From assembly GCF_004027225.2 (NCBI RefSeq), contig NC_046358.1, forward strand, positions 5,918,720-5,982,719: 64,000 bases of DNA, in the 5' to 3' direction. Source of the stretch: Strigops habroptila (Eukaryota; Chordata; Aves; Psittaciformes; Psittacidae). Each line of letters starts with the position of its first letter. Position 1 is the stretch's first letter. The position numbers and the translations under genes were made by a program. Below, piece by piece: positions 38,601 through 51,375 of the stretch. The notes below the pieces were generated by a model, which saw nothing but the letters and a program-made list of their open reading frames with translations, had not been told where the DNA came from and did not search any database.

Positions 38601-41600
38601 GAGGAAGGTCTTTAAGGTATGTGGTTCCTGATTTGTGACTTGTCAGGAATGGAAATCACTGCCCAGGAGCCCGAGCTGAGTGTGTGGCCACCCACAACAC
38701 TGCTTGAACACGCAGTTCTTCACGGCCAAGGCCTGCCTTGATCAAGCTTGCAGCCTACTTCTGGCTCTCAGACCATCCACTCTGGTGTAATGCAGCCTCT
38801 CAGTTAACTGAAGATAGCACCTATTCTGACTTTAGCACAGAGCTATGATCTGCAAAGATCTGTAGTCTTTCTGACTATTCTCTTTCATCACTATAAAACT
38901 CAACAGATTCTCAGATGCTGCTATCTTCTTGCTGCTCTGTGCAGGCAAGACCCTTTATCTTCCAGATGGAGACATACGAGTGGCTCAAGATCACTGGGAA
39001 GAGTTACAAGATGCCATATTCCTTGCCCAGGACTTTGTAACATGCACTTTTGTTTTATAGACAGCTTATGTGCATTAGACCCAGCCCTAAAACTCATAGC
39101 AAGCTACTAAGAAACTCTGGGCTAGGCAGAGAGTGGGCTACTGTGGGATATGCAATGTGATGTTGGTCTTGTGGCCTGGCTGTGACTGTATCTGGGTGTT
39201 CCCAGATGAGCCTTGCATCACTCTCTCCTAGTCCTGCATTCTGGGTCATGCATCCTCCCTAATTGCCCCTTACCTCCGCATGTGTATGTCAATGTCATGG
39301 CCTATGCCAACCCTTTCCTGGTCTGTAGCTAGTGCTGCTTCAGTGTCCCAAGCTTTTGTAGAGGTTCTGGCTTGTGTGCATCAGTAACTTCTGTCTCTTG
39401 TGTTGTCTGGTAAGTGACTTGGAAATAGGACTTCCGAGGGAAAATTATACGTGAACAAGCAACAAGAGAATCTGTTCTTGTAGCCAGCACGGGGCTAAAA
39501 GAGGGTTAGTGGCATCTTAATGTCATGGCTGGTATATGTAAGTTCTGTGGCTGCCATTCGCAGCACAAGGTGGTCATCTGTTACCAACAGGCAGTGTTCC
39601 CAGGAACCTCAGGTTTGCTGTCCAGGGTTCAGTCTGAGATCTCAGTTGCTGCACAGTAAGTGTAACCAAGCAGTAGTTGAGGGTCAGAGCCCCTGCAAAG
39701 GTGAGAAAATCACTGCATGCTCTGAACAGTGTAAATCAGTGTAGGGACAAGGATACAATGCAAGGCTGTCATGCATAAGTAGTGATCATTGCTGCTTTTC
39801 TGTGCTGTGGTCTGTATGAGATGGTTATGCCATAGGGGAGCAAGGTGAGTAGCAAGAAAGATGGGAAGACTTTAACCCTTCACACTAAAGGAACCATTTC
39901 ATCTCCACTGGTGCTAAAAAGCAAGTCATCCTCATGGAGATGGATCGGGTGTTATGTCTGAGAGAGAACCAGACTTTCCTTCGAACTCCAAATGTCCAAA
40001 AGATTTGTGACCTGGTTCTCCCTTAGCTAAATCTCTTGGTTCCTCTAGCATTGTCTGCTGAGCTTGTCCATGCCCATCTGCTTGGATTTTGTTCATGGGG
40101 CTGAGATCTCTGCTGGCTTAAGTCCACTGATGTATGAAGTATTGCTTGGGGAAAACTCGGCTTGTTTCTGAAGCCTCAAGTGGTGTTTGGGTTTTCCCTG
40201 AGATGAGGGTGCTGTATGGGTTGTTTGGCTCCAGTGAGATGGGGATTGTTTTCTGCTGGGTTTGTACTTAAAATGCTTTGTTGTGCTGCATTTTGCAGCT
40301 CCTTCCAGCTCAGGTTGGAAAAATATCTTTGTGGATGGAAAATCTAGGAAACAGTGAACAGCTTGTTCTGCAATCCCCCTGGAGAATCCAGCAGCCCTAC
40401 TTGGTCCATGTGTAGAAGAGGCTTATGATGATGCTTGCTTCTCATTTCTGGGATGTGGCTGGCTGGGACTGCCCTGTTCCTAAGAATTTCTTGGTTTCCA
40501 GGATATGAAATGGCTTTGTCCTTTGTGCAGGACTAAGCTTCAGGTGAAGCAAGAAACAAATGCACCAGGCCATGGGCAGTTAGTCTAGGACTGTGTGCAG
40601 GATGGAAGGAGCTGTTGTTACACCTGTGAGGGCAGTTTTCTCTGTGCCTCCCTGGGCACATACATCAGGAGCAATGCCCAGGGGCAGTGTTACAGGATTT
40701 ATGCTCTGAGCACTCTGTACTTGAGGCCTCCATCCCTACGTGCCCCAGAGCATCCTGGATTCCAATCCTTCCTTTTCTTTCAGGGCTGGAGCATGGACTC
40801 TGTTCTCTCTTCACATTGTTGACTTGCCAGGCCCTTGGTTCAGGTTTCTGCTTCCATACTAGGCCCATGGTAACTGCTGAAAACGAGGTTTAGCTTTGCT
40901 GGCAACTGTGGCAATCCAGACTTCTGCCTTGTTATGGTGGTTTCCCATTTTCTGTTTGTCCCTTGCCTCCAGGGCCACAATGTAGTCCTTAAACTCCCTG
41001 TAATCCCTGGCATTTCATCTGCAGGTGATGACAAATATGGAAGGAAAGTCATTTTGTTCAGTGCCTGCCGGATGCCCCCAAGTCATCAACTTGATCACGT
41101 GAAACTGCTGGGGTGAGTAGTGTCTTAGGAGGCTGCTGTTAACTTCTGAAGCCTGATGTAATTCCCAGGTGCTGGATTTCTGAGGCCAAATCTATCTGCA
41201 CTAGCTCTGTTAGCTGGATGTGTCCTCCCAAAGTACTTGCCTGCATTGCTGGGGATGCAACTCCTCTGTTTAGACACACAAAAATGAGTCCCCAAGAGAG
41301 GAAGAGCCTCTCTGTGGCAGAGCTTGAAGTGAGTTCAGCAGTTGTCTCTTCTCAGGTACCTGAAATTCACACTGGACCAGTATGTGGAGAGTGATTACAC
41401 ACTGGTGTACCTGCACCATGGCCTGACCAGTGAGAACAAGCCATCCCTGAGCTGGCTGCGGGATGCCTACAGGGAATTTGATCGGAAGTGAGTAAGGCTG
41501 CAGCAAGCAAGGCTGTAACATGCTGTTCTCTAGCCTAATGTAGATTCTTCCACGTAGCTTGGGGATCATAATTTACTATCACTTGTTTCTGCTGTTTATA

Positions 41601-44600
41601 GAGGTGGCTTGTTGTTTAATGCAGGCTGAATCATGGGATAAACGGCTCCTTCTGTAGTTACATCCTTTAGGACAACAGGCAAGCAGCAAAGCCAGGACCC
41701 ACTGCAAGTGTGTCACCCCATGGTATAGTTGTTGCTTCCTGATGAGGCTGCTCACTGCTTCTGGGTGAATCTTGGAATTAGAGTGTGCCCTTAGGCTGCT
41801 GAGTGGCCTGACACAGCTACAAAGCATGGGAGAGCAGAGGCTGTGGGTGCTGGGGAGTTGTGAGGCTCAGTGCAAAAGGAATGGAGCACCAGGGTGCCTT
41901 CATCTGGAAAGATTGGATCCTCTCCCGAAAGCACAGCTCATCCTTACGTAGCTTCTTTTGGCAGGTACAAGAAGAACATCAAAGCCTTGTATATTGTGCA
42001 CCCAACAATGTTCATCAAGACCCTGCTGATTCTCTTCAAGCCTCTGATCAGGTAGGAAGCACTATAGGAGGCTCACTCACATCCTTACACTGCAGGGGAA
42101 TAATGGGGCATTCTCAGTGGGGCACAAGGTAAACCCAGGCTGCCAAGCCTACCCTGGGGACTCTCACCCTATACTATCTCCTCCTGTTTCTGAGCTCAGA
42201 AATACTCAAACCCAAGAAGTACTGCTTTGAGAACCCGCAGAGTCTGCAGCTCTGTGCTGCTGCTCCCTTTCTGTCCAGCCAAGTGGAAGGAAAGTGTTGC
42301 AGGTCCTGCTAATAATGAAAAAGGAAGTGAAAGCATCAGTCCAAATTGTATTTAATTCATTGTGAAATCCTAACTTTGTAAAAATAATTGAAAGCAAAAC
42401 TTTCTTCAGCCTATTGCTGGAAGGAGAAATCCAGTGTTTTAGGGAGCCTGCTGCTGCTGGAGCTTCTGATGTGACTTGGAAAGTCTTGGCATCAAATACA
42501 TGGAGTTGGAGAGCTCTGGGGGTGTTATCTCTGCTGCTCTGTACCTGCCCCTTTGCCCCACTGATGTCTCTTGTGGAGCCCTGCTCTCCTTGTCTGTAGG
42601 CAGTCAGTTCTGATACTGGTTTTCCCCATTCCTCACATAATCTACTTTTCTCTTGTTTTTCAGCTTTAAGTTTGGACGAAAGATTTTTTATGTGAACTTC
42701 CTTAGCGAGCTGGAGGAGTACGTGAAGCTGGAACAGTTGGGGATCCCAAGCCAAGTGCTGAAGTGAGAATGCTGCCTGTCTCCCTTTGCTTAGGACTCCG
42801 TGAGAGGGGACTTTTCTGGAGGAATGGCAAGGGGAGGAAGAGATTGTTCCACTCAGGCAGTGGTTTTGGAGGGAGTGGAGACAAATTGCCTTAAGGACTA
42901 TCGCTTCCTTCCATGCTCCTCCCTGTGTGTCCTTGGCCACGGTGCCCAGTTCTGTCCCAGTGGAGCACCAATCTTGCCTTTCCCACTCACCCCTCTGGGG
43001 CTTTCTGCAGGCTGCTGACCTGGAGCTCATGGTTCATCTGTTGTGTTTGGGCACCTGCTCTGCTCCCTCTGCATGGTTCACCTTGGTTTTGGGGCTTCCC
43101 AACATTGCCACAATCCCAGTCCTATCAGATTGATTTCCCGTCCCTCACACACACATGCAACTGTCTCATCACAAGCAGTGCTGCCCTGGCCTCCTGCCCA
43201 GGCTGTCATCCACAGCTACTCCAGCTCCTGATTCCAGATAGATATTCCTTTCTCCCTGCTTTTTTCTGGCAACCAGACATTTGATCTTGTTGCCCCTGTG
43301 CTCCAGAGCTGCCTGTACTTTGTTTGCATAGGTGGAATCAACCACGCTAGGCTGGAGATGTTACCAGGGGGTGTGCAGCACTGGGTTCATGCTCTTTCTG
43401 GGAGGTGGGGTGGCTTCTTACTAGTCCGTGTTTTGCCACAGATATGATGAATATCTGAGATCCCTGCAGAAACCTTCACAAGTGCCCCTGAAGCCAACCC
43501 CTCCGCGTCCACCGCTGCCAAACCAGCAGTTTGGAGTCTCGCTCCAGCTGTGAGTATCCCTGGATTGTGTTGCTTTTGCCCTGTCTTGCTTGATACGAGC
43601 TCACTGTATTTGTAACTGAACAGCAGCAAAAGTGGCTGTAACCTTTCGGGCAGTTCAGATTTCCTGCGGAGCCTTCATCATTCTTCTGAGGAACTCTGCG
43701 CTCGTGACCAGATCCTGACTCGGTTCAGTTCCACCCTCTTGATTCCCCAGCTAGATTGTATCTAAATTAGGATGGGATTGCTTCTGCAGCTACGCATCAC
43801 TAAGGGATGAACAAAATAAGGGCCATGTGGGACAGCTTTATGCCACTACAAACTTCCTTTAAGCAAAGGAAGTCTGTCCGAGGCTGAGGGTGATGTCTTT
43901 AGGGCTGTTTTGATTGAGCAGTGCTGCAGATCTTAGGTTTTTCCATATCATAAATTCTATTTTAAAAGCACTTCTATTCACCCTTGTACTGATCCCACCC
44001 CCCATTCCTGCAGGGTGACACAGGCAAGCACAGACACTGGCAAGGGCTAGTGATACTGGCTAAGTGGTGAAGGTATTTTTAACTTGGAGTGTGATTTTGC
44101 TTCCTCGGGGAATGAGGAGGAGCCAGTACCCTGTGGCCAGACAGATCCTCTGAAGCAATCTGGCAACACGTGCCCCAGCTGCAGCACGTTTCCAAATGGT
44201 GTTTCCTGTGGTGCTGTGTGCCTGAGTTTGAGTAGCCTGAGAGGGTTGAACAGCTCCAAGCCATTAAGTGGTACAGACAGCTGAATGTGAGGGTGGCAGC
44301 ACACACTTTGGCATCACTAGGTCTTCCCAGACAGCCACTGGGTTGATGCATCTTCTGCTACAGGAGTGGGGTGGGTAAACTTATCCCATACATATTTCTC
44401 TCATGTGTCAGCTTCTTTGTGCCCTTGCTCCTATGGGGAAGTAAACAGGAAGCTTAACCCTTTTCATCTGATTCTGCCTCATTGCCTTCTTGGAAACCCT
44501 TTGCCCTGGCATCTACAGGCTGTGGGTTTTACAGAAGAGAGAGGATTATTCCTCTGGTGTAGTAATGAGCTCGTACTTGCTCCAGTGAATGATGCAGCAT

Positions 44601-47091
44601 GATGGGTGAATGGGGGAGAAGGCTGGAATAATGGCTGAGCCAGGGACTAGGATAGCAAGATCCTATGTGGCAGGGCTTGTGTGGGCAACTTCCAGACTCA
44701 GGGCTGCATGCAGGGTAGGGAGGACCAGTCATTTGTAACCTTTTGTCTCTTTCACAGTCTCAGGGAGAAGAGCCCTGATCAGTCTCCTGTTCCCCTGGTG
44801 GTCAGAGACACCATTGGTCACTTGCAGGACCATGGTAAGTGTTCAGGGGGAACTGCAGCCCCTCTTAAGTTCACATCAGTGGCCTCTCCTCCACCCAAGT
44901 TCCCATCCAGAGTGTGGTGAGATCAAGAACAACAGTCTACAATGAGGTGTAAAGGCATGAACTAGGTGAGTTAGCCTTCAAGAGAGATTGTGCAGGGCTT
45001 AGGAGATTTCTTTCTTCCAGTCGTCCATACTCCCATTTGTATAAGAGTAGCAAAATGCTCCTTGTGTCCTTTGCCTGGTAGTGGAAGCAGAAAGAATTGC
45101 TATAAAGGGACTTGCTGACATCTGTCTGAATGCCCACAGCACGGATTTATGACTGTTAAGACCAGCATTTTTAGAGGCTCTCACGTGGCTGATCTTTCTT
45201 CTCCATCTGGTCTCACTTCACAGCTCTTACTACAGAGGGGATTTTCCGGAGATCAGCAAATACACAGGTTGTCAGGGAGGTCCAGCAAAAATACAACATG
45301 GGTAAGTGCCCAAACTCAGCAGAGCTCCACTCATTCCCAGCTGGAGCTGTGTTGGAACTAATCCATCATGGCTCCTCTCCTCCTTTGATAGGCCTCTAGG
45401 TGAGGTATGACCTAAGTTGCAAAGGAGAAGCATCTGATACTTCTGCTGTGTAGAAAGCATATTCCTTCCCACTCACATTCCCCTTGCTGCCTTTTTCATT
45501 CCTGAGTTTCCCTGTTTCTTGGGGTGGGATATACCACCTTAGTCAGGTTATACTGTATGCACTGAAGATGACCAGGAAGAAACTTGTTCATCTGTTACAT
45601 CGAATGACTTCTAAAGACGTAGTGCTAGATTCAGCAGCGCTTTGCATATGCTTTTGGGATGCATTTTTCCACTCTTCTAGAAGATGTGGTGCTTCAGTAC
45701 CCTCTCTGTGTTCTTCTTTAAACTCCTGCTTCCCTAGTTCTGAGCTCTGATCACCGTGTCCCTTTCTGTGTCTGGAGGAGGTCCTGCTTTGGCCACTGAG
45801 CACTGAGGCTCTGCTCTACTTTCTCAGGTGTGCCTGTAGATTTCCAGCAGTATGAAGATGTCCACCTCCCTGCTGTGATTCTCAAGACCTTCTTGAGGGA
45901 GCTGCCTGAACCCCTCCTCACTTTTGGGCTCTACAGCCACGTTGTCAGCTTCCAGAGTGAGTTGTAACAACAATGTCCTACTCCCTGAAGGTTACACTGG
46001 CCAAAGGCAAAGATATCTTGGGAGGGGGGCATGCATGGGATACCCTGTGACTGCAAACTTGGCTTTCATCAGGGTGGGTGCTGAGGATTCTTCATGGACC
46101 TGCTTGTCTTTTCCCTCTTTTTAGATGTGGAGGAGGAGAATCGTGTGGATGTTGTTCGCAAAACACTCCAGACTCTGCCAGAAGAGAACTACCAAGTGCT
46201 CCGTTTACTGACAGCCTTCCTGGTGCAGGTGAGCTGCTCCAAAGGTGGGCAGGCTTGTGCTAGTTCAGTTGCCAGTGCCTTGCAGCAGCTTTCTAACTGC
46301 CTGCTCCCTCTTTTCCTTTGAGAGGAAATGAGTCTCAAGCTAGAAAATTGCCTTTCTTTACCTTACTGTTAAACAGAGATCAAGAGTGATCATGATGAAT
46401 TAGCCTAAGCAGTTGCTTCTCATAATGGCGGGAGGTGCAGGTGGGCATTAAGCCTGTGTGGTCTATGCCAGGGAGGCTGAGAGCTCCGCAGGGTGAAGGT
46501 ACAACTACAAGATATCTGAGTAGAAGATTAGACTAGAAGAGGGGTCTCAGATCTGCCCTACAGCACTTTGTGTGCTGCCAGGGAAGCCACTGCAAGGCTG
46601 TTCTAGCAAGAGGGAAGGTAATTCTGTTTTGAGTGGTGACCTGGACTGTAGAGATACTGGCTGACAGTGCTTTTGGTTCTGTTGTTATGATATGGCCTGG
46701 TGGTTAAGCCATGGTGGCAAATGGCAAGATTCTGCTCCTCACCTCCTGAATGCTGGGTGTCACGTGTGTTTCTGTCTTCTGGCATTGGGCCTTCGCTTTC
46801 TTTCCTCCCATTTTCCCTTGGGAGTCTGTCAGCTCTGGCTTTGGGGAGTGTAGAGGGCACCTACTCTGTTGTTCTGTAGGATTCATAATGGTCTCTTTCC
46901 TTCCCGCATAGGTCTCTGCTCACAGTGACAGAAACAAGATGACAAACACCAACCTGGCAGTTGTGTTTGGCCCAAATCTGCTGTGGGCCAAAGATGTAGC
47001 CATCACCCTCAAAGCCATCAACCCCATCAATACCTTTACCAAGTTCCTGCTGGACCACCAGAAGGAGCTCTTCGAGGATGTGGAGGCCTGA
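29614..47091 (+). CDS. ARHGAP1: ARHGAP1 (p50RhoGAP/Cdc42GAP), complete coding region
   Basis: Twelve coding exons: 29614-29752, 30544-30636, 41025-41112, 41356-41487, 41965-42051, 42664-42762, 43442-43549, 44758-44834, 45224-45301, 45828-45956, 46125-46228 and 46912-47091. They give 437 codons plus stop in continuous phase; human has 439. The ATG at 29614 has a good context (GGGGACCATGG) and opens [17 protein letters not shown], close to the human start; 5' UTR of exon 2 is 29569-29613. Domains: Sec14/BCH lipid-binding domain about 75-215; proline-rich SH3-binding motif [14 protein letters not shown] about 231-244; RhoGAP domain about 250-432, with arginine finger Arg283 in GIFRRSANT and the conserved [17 protein letters not shown] segment. 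The protein speeds GTP hydrolysis by Cdc42 and RhoA in cytosol and on endosomes and so restrains actin-based protrusion. No defect was seen. The CpG-island promoter fits broad expression. Confidence 0.98.
30637..41024 (+). other. Long ARHGAP1 intron (10.4 kb), no element recognised
   Basis: This is the largest intron in the window, between the coding exons ending at 30636 and starting at 41025. I saw no CR1 copy, conserved exon or RNA gene. It contains many short random open frames and a small local duplication at 35096-35163. The downstream introns of the gene are all about 2.2 kb or less. Confidence 0.6.
35096..35163 (+). repeat. Local duplication of a 21-base unit
   Basis: GAGACCAAGGGAATGGAGAG followed by T occurs at 35096-35116 and again at 35143-35163, 47 bases apart. 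The intervening bases are unrelated. Confidence 0.85.
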
Positions 47092-50000
47092 ATCCAGGCC
47101 AGCCCACGCCAGCACACTGTGCTCACCTTCCCACCTTCTTTCCCACCTTGTCTTGGAGCTGTGACCAAGCTGTCTCCAGTGCAAAGGGACTATTGATCCT
47201 CTGGGTGATGAGCAGAGCGAGGGCTGTGGAGATGGTGGAGAAAGTGTGTAAGTAAGCGTGCAGAGACTTGCTGCTCTGGATGGGGAAGGGGAGCTGGTCT
47301 CCCTGCTGCTCCGAGTGGAGTCCTGGCCCCCCTGCCAGTCTGTGCAGCTCCTCCAGGGCTCATCACCAGCCTGCTGCCCTATCAGGTGCCCTGCCTCCCT
47401 TTCCTCCTTCCCTTTCTGCCCTCCTGGTCCCTTCCTCAGCAAAGACCTTTATTGTTTCAGCTCCCAGTAGCCCCAGCTCACCCCCTCGCCTCCACTGGGC
47501 TGTCTGGGTGAGGGCAGCTCGCTGGGTTTGTGGCAGAGATGTTCTTGCTGCCAGTGCCATCCCTCAGCAGCAAGCGTGCATCTGCCTTTCCCCAGCAGCA
47601 CCTGAGGCAAGGAGGGAGCTGGGCAGCCCTTGTGCTTCGGGTGCAGCATGTCCTGCACTTGCAAACACTACTCCAGACCCCATGGTTTTGGCAGGCAAGT
47701 GAAGGACAGGCTCAACAGCACATGGGCTGTGTTACCGGTCAGACTCCAATACAAGGAAGCTGAATTTAGCCCAAACCCCTCTGGAGTCACCACTCCAGAT
47801 ACTATTCAGTGTTTGCTGGGGTGTAGTGGGTGAGGTGCCTCCCATAGTTACCCAGCTCAGGCATTGTTTGTCCCTCCAGCATTATTTCCAGCCTGGCTGG
47901 GACGGTTCATGCATCCTGGCTGTGTGGTGGGGCTCTGATGGCTGGTGAGACTGAAGGGCAGGGAGCAAGTGCCCTGGTGGCACTGAACCTGCTGCACACT
48001 ACGAGCATCACTGCCTCTCCCTGGGGCAGCCGCACAAAGCCCCTTTCCTCTGTCAGACATGTACATCTGTGCTGATGGCACAGAGCACCTTGGCTTGTTG
48101 TCTTCTTGAGCAGGACTCTCCCCAGCACAGGGTAACAGAGAGCACGGCCTTGAGGGAAGGTGTAGGGGCTGGGGCTGACCCTCACCCTGGAGTGCACCAG
48201 GCTGGGATTACGTTTCTGCCCAGGTGCTGAGCACTCATGTGCCAAAGCTGTGAGGGAACAGCTATTCCATGCCAAGGGCCTTTGCCTTGTCTCGTCCTCA
48301 GTTCTGAGCTACCTTCCTTCTGTCCTACCATGGAAGCCTGGTCAGATGCACCCTGTATGCCCTGGACACAGCAGGAGAGGTTGGGTTGTCTGCAGGGCAG
48401 GCTCAGAGCGGGGTCGACCTGGTACCTTCCCAAAGCAGCTGCAACCTGTGAGGGCATCACTTTTGGGTTTGGGTTGCAGCATTCCCATTCCCTGAGCTAA
48501 AAGAAATCCCTCTCCTTAGCCCGGGCCCAGCAGGGTGTTAGCAGGGAGCGTCTAGCCTTACTTCACTGCTGTGTTATATCTTTGTGTCTTGTGTCTGGGC
48601 CAGGCCTCTGTTGCTGTATCTGGCTACAGGAACAAATCTTTTGGACCAAGCAGAACTATTTTAAATAGCTCCTGGATGCAAAATAGCATTTGCTTTTTCA
48701 TAGTATTTTAGCCTGCCTTTAAACACTGACCAACGATCAGTGCCTCAGCTGTAAGCAAAGTAAGTGTCATCTGCTGCAGGCGTTATGGAAATTGCTCTTA
48801 CTGCTGAGCTCTGGAATGGGGATGGGTGAGGACACAGGCAGCTCTGTGGGCAGCACAGGTCCATGGAGGAGGAGAAGCAACATATGCATGGGAATAGTGA
48901 GCAAGAAACTGAGCATCACTAAGGCTGGAGCAGGAGGTGTTTGAGGAGAGGGCTGGCGTCTGATCCCATCTAGATAGTGGGGGATTTTGCCCTATGGAAG
49001 CTACAAGGTTGCTTAGTCTCCGTGTTCCAAGAGTCCCATTTGTCCAGGGTATGAATTGTTTCAGCCTGAACAATTCACAGCAGCAACCACATGTATGTTT
49101 TGGAGGTAGAGGCACTCAGCTCCCAATTCACCTGTGCTCTGTGCTAGAGCAAGTTAGCAGGGCTGGTGTGCTGCAGAGAGTTAATCTGTGATGGATGGTG
49201 TGAAGAGAGGCGTACTTGCTCCAGTGCTTGCTTTAAGAGGCCCCAGTGTTTGCTTTAAGAGGCAGGACTTTCTGGCCAGCCGGGGAGGACTGTGGAGGCT
49301 GAGGGAGCCCAGTGCAGCCCCTCTTCCCCTGCAGGCACCCTGTGCTGTGGCTTCAGTTTGGGGGTAGACTTGATGCTCTGACTAGATCTGAGCTGACACT
49401 GGCCTCGCTTACATCCCCCTAGAGGAAACGCAATCCCAGCTCGCTTTCCCTTGGACAAGCAAGCTCAAAGTTGGCACCGTGGATCGGGAAGTGCCTGTGT
49501 GCCAAGGCAGGAGGCCTTGGCCCTGTGTGTAGCCCCAGCTCCCAGGGGAGGCTGGCACGTTCCAGGCGTGCAGAGCAGCAAGGACCATTCCCTTCAGTAG
49601 TGAAGGGACCAATGCTGGTGTAGTTTAGCTCCTCTCCAGGGGCAGAGCAAGGATTGCTGCAAGTATCCATGTTCTGGCTGGAATTTGTTTGGTGGGTGCT
49701 TATTTTTAATTTTTTAAATTTTTTTTTTTAAGTGAATTCTTGAAATAATCTTTCCTTTTTTAGCAAAATGGAGACTGGTGCATCCCCTGCAGGCAGGGAT
49801 AAAAGCCTGCTCCAGTTCAGTGCCTGCAGGGAGCAGATTTGGAGGGCATTCAGGAAGCTGCTACTGCTCACGGTGGGAAAGTGCTTGCAAATCCTGGAAG
49901 GGACCCAGTGTAAATATCCCTTTTTGTCTGCTGCTCCTCATGCCGGAGCTGCCGGGGGCCCTGGAGCAGGCACAGGAACCAGGGTTGCTTCTGCTTCTGC

Positions 50001-50715
50001 AGTCTGCTCTCCTGAAGGCCTTGTATTGAAATACCCCTCGTGTGACTTGAGCAGGGAGCTGGCCTGGGGCTGCCTCAGCCTGTGCTGGGTGTGTGCCCAC
50101 CAGAGCCTGCATCTGCCCAGACCAGGGGCTGAAATTCCCTCTTTTCCTGGTCATAGGCAGGCGCTAGCAGGGCTGGGTGTCTATAGGTGCAGGCAGTATC
50201 TGATTAGGGTGCTGGTCTTTGTTCTCCTTGCTGTAGAGCTGCCCAAGGGTCTCTTCCCTGTCTTTCAGGTTAGCTATTAGCCATTTCTCCCCGTGGGGGT
50301 ACTTGTTACACTTCAACCCTCTGCTCTTTAGCACCTCGACCATTCCCCTCTGCTTAAGCCTCCTGCTGTCTTATCGGCCCCTGCTCCCTGGCCCATGCTG
50401 TGTCCTGACACCAGAGCTGTTGGGGGGCACAGGGGTGCTGGGGCCAGCTGGATGCCTTGTGGCAATGTTTGCTATTTGAGAGCTGAGGACCACTTTGGTC
50501 CTTGTTACCTTTCATGCACGGGGGCTCCTGTGCAAAACTGTTGGCTTTTGCTTTTGTTGCTGGTGTTCCTTGCTGCCTTTTCTGTTCATGTTCATGAGGT
50601 GCAGCCCTGGGGTTTTCACGGTTCACACTGTTTGTTTTCTTCTAATCTGCACCAATCTTGTATTTCACAGTTTGCACTTTTTGTATTTCAATAAAATTCG
50701 AATTGTAATCCCAGA
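47092..50715 (+). other. ARHGAP1: ARHGAP1 3' UTR with poly(A) signal at 50690-50695
   Basis: The interval from the stop codon to AATAAA at 50690-50695 is about 3.6 kb. It is free of CR1 and more GC-rich than the spacers, consistent with one long terminal exon. A T-rich stretch lies at 49702-49731 and a small tandem duplication at 49221-49263. The 170-codon open frame at 49768-50280 has no recognisable domain and is not called. Earlier poly(A) sites cannot be excluded. Confidence 0.7.
49221..49263 (+). repeat. 22-base tandem duplication in ARHGAP1 3' UTR
   Basis: Two units, CCAGTGCTTGCTTTAAGAGG and CCAGTGTTTGCTTTAAGAGG, lie next to each other and differ by a single base. This doubles any protein or microRNA site contained in the unit. 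Confidence 0.85.
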
Positions 50716-51006
50716 TCCAGGTGTGTCTGTCAAGTGGTGGTAGCTGTGGCACATCTACAAGGAGCAGAAGTAAAGCTGGCTACGCTGCCAGCCGTAATAA
50801 CCGTGCAGAGGAGTGTGAAATTCCTCCTATGGGAGTAACTGGGAAGAAATACTGGTTTGCAGGAGCCCCGGGCTGGGAACAGAATTCAAAGCAAAGTGAA
50901 GCAGGGCTGAGCTCCCATGTTACCATCTCACTGCCATGACGAGCAGTCTGCCTGGGATTGCCCTTTCCCAGAGGAGGAGCCAGGAGCTGCACGGGTTGTG
51001 GGATCA

Positions 51007-51125
51007 CCGGGTGCCAAGTGGGAGCCACCTCCAGGTTCTCCAGTTGGGATTAGCGGGCTAAGTTTATCCTGTGGCCAAAAGTGCAGCAGAGACCTGCACC
51101 TTCTCATCTCCACTTCGGTGGACTG
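51007..51125 (+). repeat. Unidentified dispersed repeat, copy 3
   Basis: GGTGCCAAGTGGGAGCCACC, CTAAGTTTATCCTGTGGCCA and GCACCTTCTCATCTC link this copy to both copies near 20.5-21.0 kb. A CR1 fragment follows about 95 bases later. Confidence 0.6.
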
Positions 51126-51218
51126 CTAACCCCTCGATGTCTTCTGCTACACTCCACCCCTTGATCCACATACATCTAACTACCTTCTCCTACAGACATG
51201 GTGATTTCCTGCTTACAT

Positions 51219-51375
51219 AGAGTCATAGACTGGTTTGGGTTGGAAAGGACCTTAAGATCATCTAGTTCCAACCCCCCTGCTATGGGCAGGGACACCTTCC
51301 CCACTAGACCATGTCGCCCAAGGCTCTGTCCAACCTGGCCTTGAACACTGCCAGGGATGGAGAATTTACCACTTC
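51219..51375 (-). mobile_element. CR1 LINE 3' fragment in ARHGAP1-ATG13 spacer
   Basis: Reverse-oriented CR1 3' end: CATAGAGTCATAGACTGG, then GGTTGGAAAGGACCTTAAG, then CCTTGAACACTGCCAGGGAT. It closely resembles the copy at 17466-17915 over this part. It may split the unidentified repeat whose parts lie on either side. Confidence 0.93.

Noticed and set aside
42206-43030. 274-codon minus-strand open frame
   Set aside because: Antisense across a conserved ARHGAP1 exon and its introns; composition is not protein-like and no domain was seen.
46861-47442. 193-codon minus-strand open frame
   Set aside because: Shadow of the last ARHGAP1 coding exon and the start of its 3' UTR.
49768-50280. 170-codon plus-strand open frame in the ARHGAP1 3' UTR
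   Set aside because: No domain, low-complexity stretches, and located inside the UTR; likely chance.
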